Assembly: GCF_947172395.1 (NCBI RefSeq)
Contig: NC_069095.1
Location: 15,784,271-15,848,270 of the forward strand
Direction: 5' to 3'
From: Bicyclus anynana
Taxonomy: Eukaryota; Arthropoda; Insecta; Lepidoptera; Nymphalidae
DNA length: 64,000 nucleotides
The notes beneath the pieces were generated by a model. That model had not been told where the DNA came from. It was given only the letters and a program-made list of their open reading frames with translations, and did no database searches. A program made the translations under genes and the position numbers. This document shows, in pieces, positions 22,080 through 32,406 of the stretch. Each line of letters opens with the position of its first letter. Position 1 is the first letter of the stretch.

Positions 22080-22870
22080 TGTGCTAAAACGTGGACGGAC
22101 AAACGGACAGACGGATACGGTGAAACTATAAGGGTTTAAGGGTTCCTTCTGGACTACGGAGCCCTAAAAAAGGAAACAAGTAACATTAAGGTCGACGCTC
22201 GAACTAATTAGAAATTATAATTTTACTAGCGAATGTCATACTACGCATCGCACAAAATCCCCCCGTGTGTTACTATCGGCCGGGGAGACCGAGGCTTCGC
22301 CCTGTTTGCTTGCGAGAGACTGTTACCTATCTTACAACCGATGCCTCCTTTACCACAACACGGATACGATACGACAGGCGACCTTGTGACGACTGTACTG
22401 TATATGGCTCTAGTAATTTCTATGAAAAACTAGTAGTTAGTGAACTAGTAGTTCTTTTATTGCTATCTATGGTACAAAAATAACTCCTGTAAAATCTGTA
22501 AACTGCAATCAAAGTTCGTGTGAATTGAGAAATCTGGTGAAATGTTGTAGTGACGCGAATATACGTATTGTGTCATTTGCTAACTTATTCTGCATTTGAT
22601 ATTGTATATTACTGGCTAGAGCAATTACAGAACGTATGTCTTACAACAGTTTGTTACAAGTCTGCTAGGGGTATGTATATAATTAATTACGTTTATAAAG
22701 TTGTAAAAAGAAAATTGAAAAAAATTAGGGTTTCTTCCCTACGTGCAAAGTGAGGATGAATTTTTATAGTGTATCCCATGGTGTGGGGTATCGTTAGGGG
22801 TATTTTTGTGCTAACTTAATTTACGGAACCCTACACTGCGCATGGGCCGACACGCACTTGGCCGGTTTTT
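22080..22870. repeat. Possible decayed dispersed element bounded by GGTTCC motifs
   Basis: ACGGACAAACGGACAGACGG and AAGGGTTCCTTCTGGACTAC (22090-22160) and CGGAACCCTACACTGCGCAT to CACTTGGCCGGTTTTT (22823-22868) are edge motifs of a very common lepidopteran repeat. Whether the DNA between them is one element is not certain. The ORFs at 22233-22753 have no domain. Confidence 0.4.
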
Positions 22871-23409
22871 ATACACAGTTTACCGATGTAGTATGATCGA
22901 ACTACAGTGTACACTCGTTGCGGTTGCTAAATATTGATGGTTTTGTTTGTCTATATCCAGTATATCTAGTATCTCAAAAAAGTATATAGTGTTGTGGAGA
23001 AAGTCGTGAGATATAAATACGTGTTTTCCACAAGTCGATCCTTACAACTGGCTGTACGCTAAGTTTTTGTTGCGCGCGTAACACGATCGGGCCATCTCAT
23101 AATTTGAACGTTTTTCACCGCTCCTCCCGACCCTTATTAAGACTAGGGTTGTCCCTGAACCCAGTTATACTAGTAGAGCATTATGTGACAGATCTCGTGC
23201 TGAAAGTACTACTGCAATGCACATTTATGCCGCAAAGTATTGTTGTGTCTGAAAATTATGGTTGCTGGTGTATTTGGTAAATCGGGTGATTGTTGATGCA
23301 ATCTAAATACTTTGATCTAAGACGCTTTTATAAATATTTCTTAAAACAAGTTTGCTTGTTTTGTATAAACGCAAAAAAAAATTAAATGAAAAGACATTAT
23401 GATAATTAT

Positions 23410-23552
23410 AGTGTTTTTCAGATAGCATGGGTACGGTGACAGTTCATTTCACTCTTAAAAGTTTGCTGCGATTCACGATAATAGTACATATTATGAACGT
23501 CATAAAGATAATAATAAAACTGTCACCGTACCCATGCTATCTGAAAAACACT
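23410..23552. mobile_element. Small MITE with perfect 35-bp TIRs
   Basis: The first 35 bases (23410-23444, AGTGTTTTTCAGATAGCATG...) are an exact reverse complement of the last 35 (23518-23552). The 73-bp interior is AT-rich. A relative with the same left arm lies at 62044-62140. No coding capacity. Flanks TTAT/TTAA do not give a clean TSD. Confidence 0.85.
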
Positions 23553-23710
23553 TTAATTCCTTAAAAATACTCTCTTCTATTAATTAGCGAATGAAAAAAT
23601 GTATTGCTTTTGACCATAGACATGAATAATATAGTTCTTGAAACATAGATTACATTAATATTTAACCATGGTTCATTGGGAGAATTTACATGAGTTTATT
23701 ATTTGATGTC

Positions 23711-23955
23711 AATATTTTCTAATAGTTGGCAACCCTAATGAAGGCTCGGACGGTCTCTGATTGCGCGGGCGCAGTGTGATTGACACTCGGTATTGAAACG
23801 GTTCGGTTCTCGCGCACCGCTGGCTGCCAGCGCTGGCAAATAAATTGCCAATAGATAATGGCCATGCGATAGAAATACATTTATTGCCAGCGCTGCTTTT
23901 TTGTGTGCCATTGTGTTGGCAAACAAAAAAATGGCGTCCATAAAAAAGATGTCGC
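23711..23955. other. CpG-rich patch with TGCCAGCGCTG motifs
   Basis: TGCCAGCGCTGGCA (23826-23839) is a perfect palindrome, and TTGCCAGCGCTGCT recurs at 23883. Several TTGGCA/TGCCAA half-sites lie around. Two overlapping minus-strand frames cross it without known domains. It might be a regulatory patch. Confidence 0.3.
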
Positions 23956-24832
23956 ACTTAATAAATTGATCCGACGCCTTGATTTATGAGATATCGCCGA
24001 TTGAAATACACTGCGGTTACAAATTTAGAAATGGGGTAAAGAAAAATTATTTCTTTGTTTATGATATAGATTTGCTTTGTTATAAACGTGAAGTGTTTTA
24101 AAAATAAATTGTATCTACTAGATACTCAAAAAACATGTGATACCAAAAAATCTGATGCTTAAAAATTGTATACATTGAAAGACATAAAAACTAAAATGGA
24201 CTATAGGTAATAATAATTAAAGTAAAATCACTTAAACTAAGAATTTAATTACTGGTTAGTGACAGTCAGCCTGGGGTACTTTCGCCATTTTTTTTGCGCT
24301 AGTGACAGTATTATCTCTATTAGAAAATCTTTGTTTGTTTTACATAAAGGCGATAGTATTCGATTTACGGTCTGTCCTGTCAATTATAGCTATAGAAAAC
24401 TAATAATATGTATGTGAAAGTAGGTTTGTTTGTACATACATACGTAAACACAGTAATAGGTATAAGGTATGAAAACCTAAATGTGCAATAACACTGTTTT
24501 TAGAAATGAAAAGCTTCCGTAGTATCTTAAAATCTAACGTTACTAGTTCCTCGATTACAGGTGGCATTAACATTCATATATTGGTATTCAATGATGGTAT
24601 AAATATGAGTGTACCTATTTGGTGTCTTGAGCTCAGTTGTTTGTTAGACAGCGTAGATACCGTCACGCTGCCAGTCGCGTTTATTTTGTGCAATAATGTT
24701 TTGTGTTGTAATTATCGTTTATCACAAATTGTTTCGTGTGGGCATGGAGACCATGTCGGGTAGGAAAGGTGAGTGTCGATGCATAAGAAAAGGATCCCTT
24801 AATCCTACTCCAAAGGTCACAAGTCCTGGGAC

Positions 24833-24862
24833 CTGCTCCTGCTGCTGCTGCTGCTGCTGGGA
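24833..24862 (+). repeat. (CTG)n microsatellite
   Basis: CTGCTCCTGCTGCTGCTGCT and further units. It gives a Cys/Leu-rich chance frame. Confidence 0.85.
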
Positions 24863-25894
24863 TCGACCTTCCTCTGCCTCAAAATAATGGTACAATCACT
24901 GTATGCTGCTACTCGTCACGACATACCAAGCCTATGCAGACGAAGTCATGGGTGACCACTTATAAATAAATTAATCCATTCATTTTTATTCCTCTAAAGT
25001 ATAAAAAAACCATCTAATACTGAGAACATGCATAATTGTAGAGAATTATTATGAAAGAGAATTTTATCATTTCGATAGGAGATTCTTTTTGTGAACACAT
25101 TCCATATACCTAATAGTAATTATCGATAACATTCCTAAGCTTTTCTAGGTATTATCGACTTATTAGAAACGTAGTCTAGCAATCGTAAAGTTGTGCGACT
25201 TAAAACGAAGAACATCATGGCATTTAATGTCATGATGATAATTAATGTAACTTGATGTAAATAAAATAAATTGTAATTGCGTCCTTCATAACAGCTATTA
25301 GGCATTTCTGTTTTATCGCTAGAAAACGCTACCCTTCATTATAAAAAGGGTTCGTGGGGTTCACCGAAAATCCGGATTACCTACTAAAACCAAAGGCGCC
25401 TTCATCCCGTGGCCCTTTGGTAAGTTGAGAAGCAGGTGGGGACTATTCAGTAAGTGTCACATAGTATACATAGTATGTAACATAGTATAGACAGAGAGCG
25501 ATAGATATGAGTTCGAAGCTCACACTGTCGAAGTGAAAAAAACATCGTTACAGAATAGCTTTCTAGTTGTCTTTTCGCTGATGGCCTCCCCTTGACGATG
25601 CCCTTAACTAAAACAGTTGATCCTTTAAAGGCTTTAATTTAACTGTATGCTTGCTCAACTGTGATCATGTTATCAACACAGTAGGCTCCCAACTGTCTGA
25701 AGTGCATCGTTCCGCATGGCTACATCGATTGTGATACAATTAGGTAAATAGCGAAGGCTTTTTACAGCAATTAATGATTAGCGAGAATAAAACGATCACA
25801 AGTGGGAATGGAACAACAATTGCTTTGTTTTTTTTATTGTATACGCAATTATCATTTGCTATTCGGATGTCATAGCAGGTGGTATGAATAAAGC

Positions 25895-26325
25895 TCTTCC
25901 TTATCAGCCGATAGACGTCCACTGCTGGACATAGCACAACGATCTCGAGCCGCCAGCATCCAGCGGCTCCCTGCAACCCGCTTGATATCCTCGGTCCACC
26001 TAGTGGGGGGTCGACCAACACAGCGCTTTCCGTTGCGGGGTCGCCAGCATCTTAGGACCCCAACGAACTATGTGACCTGCCCATTGCCACTTCAGGTTCG
26101 CGACTCGCTGAGCTATGTTAGTGACTTTGGTTCGTCTGCGAATCTCCTCATTCCTGATTCGATCACGCAGAGAAACTCCAACCATAGCTCGCTCCGTCGT
26201 CCGCTGAGTGATTTTGAGTCTTCTAATAAGGCCCATTGTCAGCGACCAAGTCTCGGATCCGTAGGCAACACGCATTGATCGAAGACTTAAAGCTCTTATG
26301 TAAAGGACATTGACCAAGTGACTAT
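25895..26325 (-). pseudogene. RTE-type LINE, 3' ORF fragment (best copy)
   Basis: The minus strand encodes YGSETWSLTMGLIRRLK, ERAMVGVSLRDRIRNEEI, RRRTKVTNIAQRVANLKW and QWAGHIVRWGPKML: the conserved C-terminal region of insect RTE-clade endonuclease/reverse transcriptase proteins. Farther downstream the frame changes, giving VDRGYQAGCREPLDAGGS and a tail close to CCAGCAGTGGACGTC. The catalytic endonuclease and RT domains are missing, so it is a dead 5'-truncated copy. Same orientation as the fragments at 16445, 21205 and 21580. Confidence 0.85.
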
Positions 26326-26906
26326 GAAGATTTGTATCGGTATCAACTTTATTGAGTCACAATGAAATAAAGCTTAATTGAATGTTTAATTTGAAGACTT
26401 TTAAATATGATTTACCATCTAATGATAATTCATCGCATTTCGCGGTAATCAGCAAGTGTCGAGTTACGCATTTTACATACCTACCTACACAAAACGTAAT
26501 ATTTAACAGAATAATGTTAAAAACTAAAACGCTGGTTAAAAAGTAAAAAATATTTTGGAATATAATTTGGTCCTGTTTCACTTAAGTTTAGTTCCTAATT
26601 AATAGCGGTATTAAATCGTTGAAATGATATAAATAATAAAATAAAAAAATTAAATGTAAATATATGAAATGACATGACTGTTATATGTCATGTAAGTAGT
26701 AAAAATTACTATGACAACCTTAGATACATAGATATTCGAAGAATGGCGGCGATTAAAGACAAAATAGTATTTTATTTTTATTAGTTTTTATTGACGGTGT
26801 TTTCGTGATATCTTATAAATGAAAGTAACATTTATAAATAAAAAGTTGGAAAAAATAATCCAGTGGCTGCACAATAGTAGTTTTGACAATATTAATTATA
26901 ATCTAA

Positions 26907-27318
26907 GATCAGAAAGTTTGTCAGCTCATGCTCCTACCATAAGTAAGTACGGTAGCCAATTATTGGAGTTTGGACTGTGTGGCTTTGGGAGATAGCAGGT
27001 TTTAAGGATCCAGACCCTAAACCGTCTAAGTATAAAGTGTATTTTTTTATATTTTCCTTAGTATAATATAAGAAACTATATTCCTTGTCGCCAGTCACTT
27101 AGCTTTGCCACAACCCTTCGAAAAACACTATTTAACTTGAAAACATCAAGGGTCTCTTGCCATTTTTGCCATAAAGCCAAGTATCTGGCGAATGGGGATA
27201 TCATTTCTCATATTATGCCGTTAAACCCTTGAAACCTGCTATCTCCCAAAGCCACCAAACTCCATAGATGATTACGTTACTCTTGTATAGCAGGAGCATG
27301 AGCTGACAAATTTTCGGT
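26907..27318. mobile_element. Foldback/MITE element about 410 bp
   Basis: TTTGTCAGCTCATGCTCCT at 26917 is inverted at the right end (AGGAGCATGAGCTGACAAA to 27310). An inner pair, GGAGTTTGG plus GGCTTTGGGAGATAGCAGG (26965-27001), is inverted at 27232-27263. Both arms therefore extend about 80-90 bp with a gap. A partial relative lies at 44609-44670. No ORF. Confidence 0.8.
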
Positions 27319-27775
27319 ATGAAAAATCCAACAAACTCAAAAAAGGCTGATAATGACAAATCTTTTCCATTATATATCTACAAAAGCAACGGATCTGTTC
27401 GAATGAAGCAATTGTATCTTCACTTCACACAATGAAGGAGTCGCAGACACCACGGCGCTGGGAAATGCACCATTTCATTAACAACCGTAACGCAATCATT
27501 CAAAGCAATCTATCGTACATTCTCACTTCTTGTTCTTTTGTTGTAATTGGTGTAAAAAGCCTCGTGAGTACATTTGCTTAATTGTTGTTTTGTCGTTAAT
27601 AAGCTGGCAGCCATGTAGAACCTATGTGTTCTTTGAAACAGTTAGGGTTGACTAGTTTATTTTAGTTGGTGCCTTAAGAGTAAGGCACCAGTTAGGTGGT
27701 AAAATAAAGTTATCGTAGGTAGCACGCTTACTATTGAATCGTCTTTTAGCTACCATCTTCATCGTCGTCATCATC

Positions 27776-28066
27776 CATGACGGCCGCGTGGCGCAGTGGG
27801 TAGTGACCCTGCTTTCTGCATCCACGGCCGTGGGTTCGATTCCCACATCTGGAAAATATTTGTGTGATGAGCATGGGTGTTTTCCAGTGTCTGTGTGTAT
27901 TTATACATTATATAAGTATTTATATGTAGTATATACATGTATATTAATATTAATATATCAACTATCTTAGTACCCATAACACAGGCTACTCTGTATGCTT
28001 ACTTTGGGACTAGAAAGTGATGTGTATTATTTAAGTATATTTATTATTATTATTATTATCTTAGTT
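27776..28066 (+). mobile_element. SINE family C, tRNA-derived
   Basis: Head GACGGCCGCGTGGCGCAGTG with box A, then CATCCACGGCCGTGGGTTCG and box B GGTTCGATTCCCAC. The body has TTTGTGTGATGAGCATGGGT and GTTTTCCAGTGTCTGTGTGT and ends in (ATT)n at 28042-28060. Distinct from families A and B. Fragments lie at 38525-38690 and 49325-49400. ORFs through it on both strands are not genes. Confidence 0.82.
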
Positions 28067-28306
28067 TGCATAATTACTAGGTTATTACTAGGTTAGGTAA
28101 CTCTATACCTCAGTTTTATTACTAAAAGTGAGGTACAGGCAACAATTTTCCATTTTCCTAATATTACTTAACGATACTGTTTAAGGAAAGATTGTTAGCC
28201 TGGAATTAGTTGTGTTACGCCTCCTTTATGCCATCGACCCAATTATTATCTTTTTATTGTATTTCAATAAAATATAATTACCTACTATTTGTCACAAAGT
28301 TTGTCA

Positions 28307-28527
28307 TTTTTTTTTATTCTGTACAAGTTAGCCCTTGACTACAATCTAACCTGATGGTAAGTGATGATGCAGTCTAAGATGAAAGCGGACTAACTTGTTA
28401 GAAGTGGGATGAAAATCAACACCCCTTTCGGTTTCTACACGACATCGTACCGGAGCGCTAAATCGCTTGGCGGTACGTCTTTGTCGGTAGGGTGGTAACA
28501 AGTCACGGCCCAAGCCTTCCACCAGCC
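28307..28527 (-). mobile_element. SINE family A, head-truncated
   Basis: TACAAGTTAGCCCTTGACTA ... CATCGTACCGGAGCGCTAAA ... GTCACGGCCCAAGCCTTCCA; ends before the tRNA head. Confidence 0.82.
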
Positions 28528-28619
28528 AAAAACTCATTTTAGCTTACAAGTCACATTAAGTAAAAATTATGATAAGTGTGCATAATAATTAAATTATTAG
28601 GAAAATTATAATATACTAA

Positions 28620-29130
28620 TGAACGCCCGTGACTCGTTTACAAATCCTGCAGGATCCAAGGATTTTTCCGGAATGTAAAATACCTAGGCTATGTTCTACT
28701 CCAAGGTCCACATTATCTTTACACCAAATTTCATCTAAATTGGTGCAGTTGTTTAACCGTGAGTGATATGAGTCGTGATAGCTTAGTGGATATGACATCT
28801 GCCTTCGATTCGGAGGGCGTAGTTTTGAATCCAGTCCGGGGCATCTCCAACTTTTCAGTTGTGTGCATTTTAAGAAATTAAATATCACGTGTCTCAAACG
28901 GTGAAGGAAAACATCGTGAGGAAACCTGCATACCAGAGAATTTTCTTAAGTCTCTGCGTGTGTGTAGTCTGCCAATCCGCATTGTGCCAGCGTGGTGGAT
29001 TATTGGCCTAACCCCTCTCATTCTGAGAGGAGAGTCAAGCTCAGCAGTAAGCTGAATATAAGTTGATAATGATGATGTTTAACCGTGAAAAGGTAACAGT
29101 CAGACAGACTTACTGTCGCATTTATAATAT
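28620..29130 (+). repeat. E-like repeat interrupted by a SINE B
   Basis: Left part 28620-28762 (TTTTTCCGGAATGTAAAATA, CACCAAATTTCATCTAAATT) and right part 29076-29130 (AAAAGGTAACAGTCAGACAG, TCGCATTTATAATATGAG) form one unit split by the SINE, with a duplicated TGTTTAACCGTGA at the break. Confidence 0.65.
28763..29075 (+). mobile_element. SINE family B with 13-bp TSD
   Basis: GAGTCGTGATAGCTTAGTGG through GCATTGTGCCAGCGTGGTGG to AGTTGATAATGATGA. It is flanked by TGTTTAACCGTGA at 28750-28762 and 29076-29088, a typical LINE-mediated duplication. Box B is degenerate (TTTTGAATCCAG). Confidence 0.9.
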
Positions 29131-29199
29131 GAGTTCGAATTATATGTTGATGAATTCGGCAAAAAATCACAGGCACGAGTTAGATGCGTAAAGGGCCGG

Positions 29200-29365
29200 T
29201 GTAAAGACTGTTAATTAACAATCGACAACGCTAGCGGAATGCGCGCGTCGTCAATGAAAGCCGTCCTTCAGGCGGGCGGGCGGGCGGACAATGACGCCGC
29301 CGAAACAGGAGCTGAGCTATATAGGGAGGCGCGTGCTATGGGTGCCGAGTGTGTAGGAACACCAT
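29200..29365 (+). promoter_or_regulatory. GC-rich patch with TATA-like box, possible promoter
   Basis: CAGGCGGGCGGGCGGGCGGA (29270-29289) is followed by GAGCTATATAGGGAGGCGCG (29313-29332), and GAGTGTGTAGG lies about 30 bp downstream. The layout of a TATA element with GC-rich upstream DNA is promoter-like. No coding exon was found nearby, so this is only a candidate. Confidence 0.25.
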
Positions 29366-29987
29366 AAAGTCGGAATCATATTTGTCTGACGTGCCGTGTC
29401 GTGACGCATCAGAAGATAATCGTTTTAGCAGACTCAGAGGTGATTACAAAAATAAAAAAACTAATGTCGAACAAAGGTTATGATTCACAAAATTTGTCAG
29501 CACAACTTAATTAACAAGTCAAACTGTAACCAAAATAAGATCCTAGAATGGCAGAGAATGACCTTGAGTGAAGTCACGCACTTGTGAACGTTGTATGTAG
29601 GGTTAAAATACCCTTTGACTGTTAACAAACACTCCCCTTTTCCACTCAAGTCACTCTCCCCGCCTATCCCAAGTAACACATAAAGAATTACACAACAATA
29701 GATGTGAACGGCTCGAACGCCACGAGCACACTGAAGCCAACCCGAGATCTAGTGACGTAATATCCGTCTCAGACTACTATTTCCTACAATATTTATTAAA
29801 AACATGTAAATTTAAAAGCAGCGGCATCATCATACATTAGGTATCATACATTTTGTATGCGACTCATCAGAAGCCATCACGACACATAAGTGTAAACATG
29901 GCTATACAAAGTGTATGATACCGATTATGTTCTGATGTGTCACGACACGACACGTCAGACAAATATAATTCCGCCTTTAGACATAAA
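29366..29987. repeat. Long inverted repeat pair (possible DNA element)
   Basis: About 49 bp at 29366-29414 (AATCATATTTGTCTGACGTG, then CCGTGTCGTGACGCATC) is inverted with about 90% identity at 29936-29985 (GATGTGTCACGACACGACAC, CAGACAAATATAATTCCG). The interior contains a further CATCAGAAGCCATCACGACA piece. No clear TSD. Confidence 0.6.
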
Positions 29988-30357
29988 GGACCGTCACGCT
30001 GATTTAGACTGATTTTTGATTCTATTGAGGTTGTGATGTTGCATTGAAGTTTTGACGTACGCAGTATCAAGTTAATTAAAAAATGCTGAAATCGACAGGG
30101 ATCAAGTCATGAAACGTTGTTTTATAATGATCTTTTTAACAAAAAAATGGAACCAACTTCAAAGGTGTATTTCAGTTATTTTGATTTTAGCACAAAGTTA
30201 CTAAACCGACTTTCATTAAAAAAGTGGCTGTGATACCCTAATTGCAGAGAACTCGGTATTGGCACCGTCATTAATTCGTTCGGCCGTATTTTTAATTACC
30301 GTCACATTGATATCATTTGATTAGTTTAGAAGCTCTTCGTAAGTATAGGTCAACAAT

Positions 30358-30753
30358 ATGTATTATTTTTTATTAGGTGAAATATTTACACAGAAATTAT
30401 CGCGTTGGTCACCCTACAAGAATTTGACGCGCGAACCCAATTATGGTGTGGTTATTAAAATAATGCGTCCATACAATTGCAAAACGCTTATGTACCGGCC
30501 ACGCGGAATATGTAATGCCTGTTTTTCTTCAGGCGGAAAACTTTTGATGACCTCAAAATATATAAACCTCAAGATATGTTTACGGCTGACGGATTTAATA
30601 AAGGGATTTCGGAAAAAGTCTCGAATCACTGACTGCGAATTTATTCCAATGTTTGAATACTCTTTGGAAATTTACAGATTGATAATTTTTAAAAAGAATT
30701 TTCAGATTTCAGACGTATTTTACAATCTCTCTGGCACTTGGAATGCTTTTTAA
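30358..30753 (+). other. 131-codon ORF, probably chance
   Basis: An open frame of 131 codons in AT-rich DNA. The translation (starting MYYFLLGEIF) has a Cys pair (CNAC) but no recognisable domain, no codon bias unlike its surroundings and no flanking splice signals. Listed because it is the longest frame in the window outside the retroelement and the host-exon frames; I do not claim it is a gene. Confidence 0.15.
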
Positions 30754-31394
30754 GGTCCACTGTAACACTTAGAAGAGAAGGCTACTTTTCTCATCTTGGA
30801 ATAAGGTTTATTTTTAGAAAGGAAAGCATCAAAGCTAAAGTCTTATGATTCGAAGTCTCACGATAACGATTGGACTAATGAGGCATTATCAGGCCTATTA
30901 TATAATGCTCTTGATGATGATTGATGCTATAATCCTCTTTAAGCCTCTCTCATAATAAGAGAGGGGATATAGAGGTTAGAATCACCAAGCTTCAAGGCGG
31001 GTTGGCGGGCTATACAAACTTGTAAATAAACCTACTTCAAATAGAGTTAAGAAAATGTTTAAAGATGTAGTCTCCGTAATGTTGTCTTTAAATAACAATT
31101 TATTATTTTGTCGTTGAAAAACTTTTCTCATGAAAATCGAAATGACAAAAGTTTGTGGAACGCAGAGAAGTTCGTTGCTCATACTAATATAATATTAGTA
31201 ATATTGGATAGACAAAACGGATGTTTGTTTTTTCTTTCGCTTAGTAGGTAATTACTAAACGAATTTTTGTGATACCGACCCACTACAGGGCTAGGTTTTC
31301 CTCATTGTAAGAGTTGGGATATAAAGCCTTTGAATAATAATTTGAAAATTGATAAAAGATTGTCATCAATTGTATTATATATACAATTGTAATA

Positions 31395-31542
31395 TTGTAC
31401 GATTTTTTTTTAAAAAAAAGAGCAACTGTTGAGTTTCTTGCCGGTTTCTTCACAGCAGAATCTGCCGAACCGGTGGTAGAATCTTTACAAATTGAAACTG
31501 ACGTATCAAAAGTGCTTGTAAACTGAGCCTACTTGAAATAAA
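31395..31542 (+). pseudogene. CR1/Jockey-type LINE 3' UTR
   Basis: AAAGAGCAACTGTTGAGTTT, CACAGCAGAATCTGCCGAAC, AAAAGTGCTTGTAAACTGAG and CCTACTTGAAATAAAA, the reverse of 472-605. It ends exactly where a SINE B fragment begins. Confidence 0.75.
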
Positions 31543-31737
31543 AACACGCAGAGAATTAAGAAAATTCTCTGGTATGTAGGTTTCCTCGATTTCCTTCACC
31601 ATTTGAGATACGTGATATTTAATTTCTTAAAATGCACACAACCGAAAAGTTGGAAGTGCACGCCCCGGACCGGATTAGAACCCACACCCTCCGGAATCGG
31701 AAGCAGAGGTCATATCCACTGGGATATCACGCCTGTA
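31543..31737 (-). repeat. SINE family B, head part only
   Basis: CACGCAGAGAATTAAGAAAA ... TTTCTTAAAATGCACACAAC ... TCGGAAGCAGAGGTCATATC to the head GGGATATCACGCC. The 3' third is missing. Confidence 0.82.
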
Positions 31738-32100
31738 TAACTGGCCCAAAAAGGCAGTTAGTAGTTTTATTTCTCCCAATTATGGCACGTAGATATTCTT
31801 GATTTGTGTATGTCTACGATGGAAAATTCCTTAATAACACAGGAATTCTTTTGCAGCTATAATAAAAGTGTTTGTCTAAGTCAAAAGCAAAGTGACTCAA
31901 CTGGAGTATGCTCTAGGCCGTCTGCTTTCAAAGAATCCACCGCATCATGGCCACCGGCGCATACTTGGAATTCATACAATGCGCTATGTAGAGCCTACCT
32001 AAAGTTGGATTTAAAAATGTCAACCGACGCTGCTATGCTAATGTAGCAAAGCATGCGGTGTTATGACTAGGTATTTATTTATCTAGCACTTTATATACAA
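31738..32100. other. Intergenic stretch, nothing recognised
   Basis: The 80-codon frame at 31804-32046 shows no domain or splice context. Confidence 0.3.
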
Positions 32101-32102
32101 TC

Positions 32103-32185
32103 AAAGCCTCAAGAGGTCAACGGTAAAAGGATCGGACTCAATACCGAAAGGACGTGGTTCGATTCCAGCCCACTGAAGTTTATTC
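32103..32185 (+). repeat. tRNA-like SINE head fragment
   Basis: GTCAACGGTAAAAGGATCGG and ACGTGGTTCGATTCCAGCCC have the spacing and box B of a tRNA-derived sequence, but there is no closed acceptor stem. It is therefore a SINE-type head rather than a tRNA gene. Confidence 0.45.
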
Positions 32186-32284
32186 CACTTATATAACCAC
32201 TCCTAACAAACTTTTTCGAGTCGGAACAGGAAGATATGGCAAATATTCTTAAAAAAAACAGAAGGTTTGTGTTATTTGTGCGTG

Positions 32285-32364
32285 CCCCTTAGGATGTTAA
32301 TCCATTAACATCCTAGGGGGTCGACGAACACTACGTTTTTGGGTGTGGTGCGGGATCGCTATTC
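32285..32364 (-). repeat. RTE-like tail scrap with a hairpin
   Basis: CCCCTTAGGATGTTAATCC is inverted to ATTAACATCCTAGGGGG (32285-32320). Then GGGGTCGACGAACACTACG ... GTGCGGGATCGCTATTCTA parallels the RTE fragment text at 26010-26045. It forms the immediate left flank of the TAA array. Confidence 0.45.

Positions 32365-32406
<42 letters not shown>
32365..32406 (+). repeat. (TAA)n array, 5' target flank of Dong
   Basis: About fourteen TAA units directly before the first element base (CGCCGTGTGGCACCGGC). The array resumes at 36363-36378 after the element. TAA repeats are the known target of Dong. Confidence 0.9.

Noticed and set aside
27666..27692. Perfect TGGTGCCTTA/TAAGGCACCA hairpin resembling a bacterial terminator
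   Set aside because: The DNA is clearly eukaryotic, no T-run or gene end adjoins it, and a 10-bp stem is expected occasionally in 64 kb.
30358..30753. 131-codon ORF as a novel gene
   Set aside because: No domain, no splice context and AT-rich composition like its flanks; kept only as a low-confidence entry.
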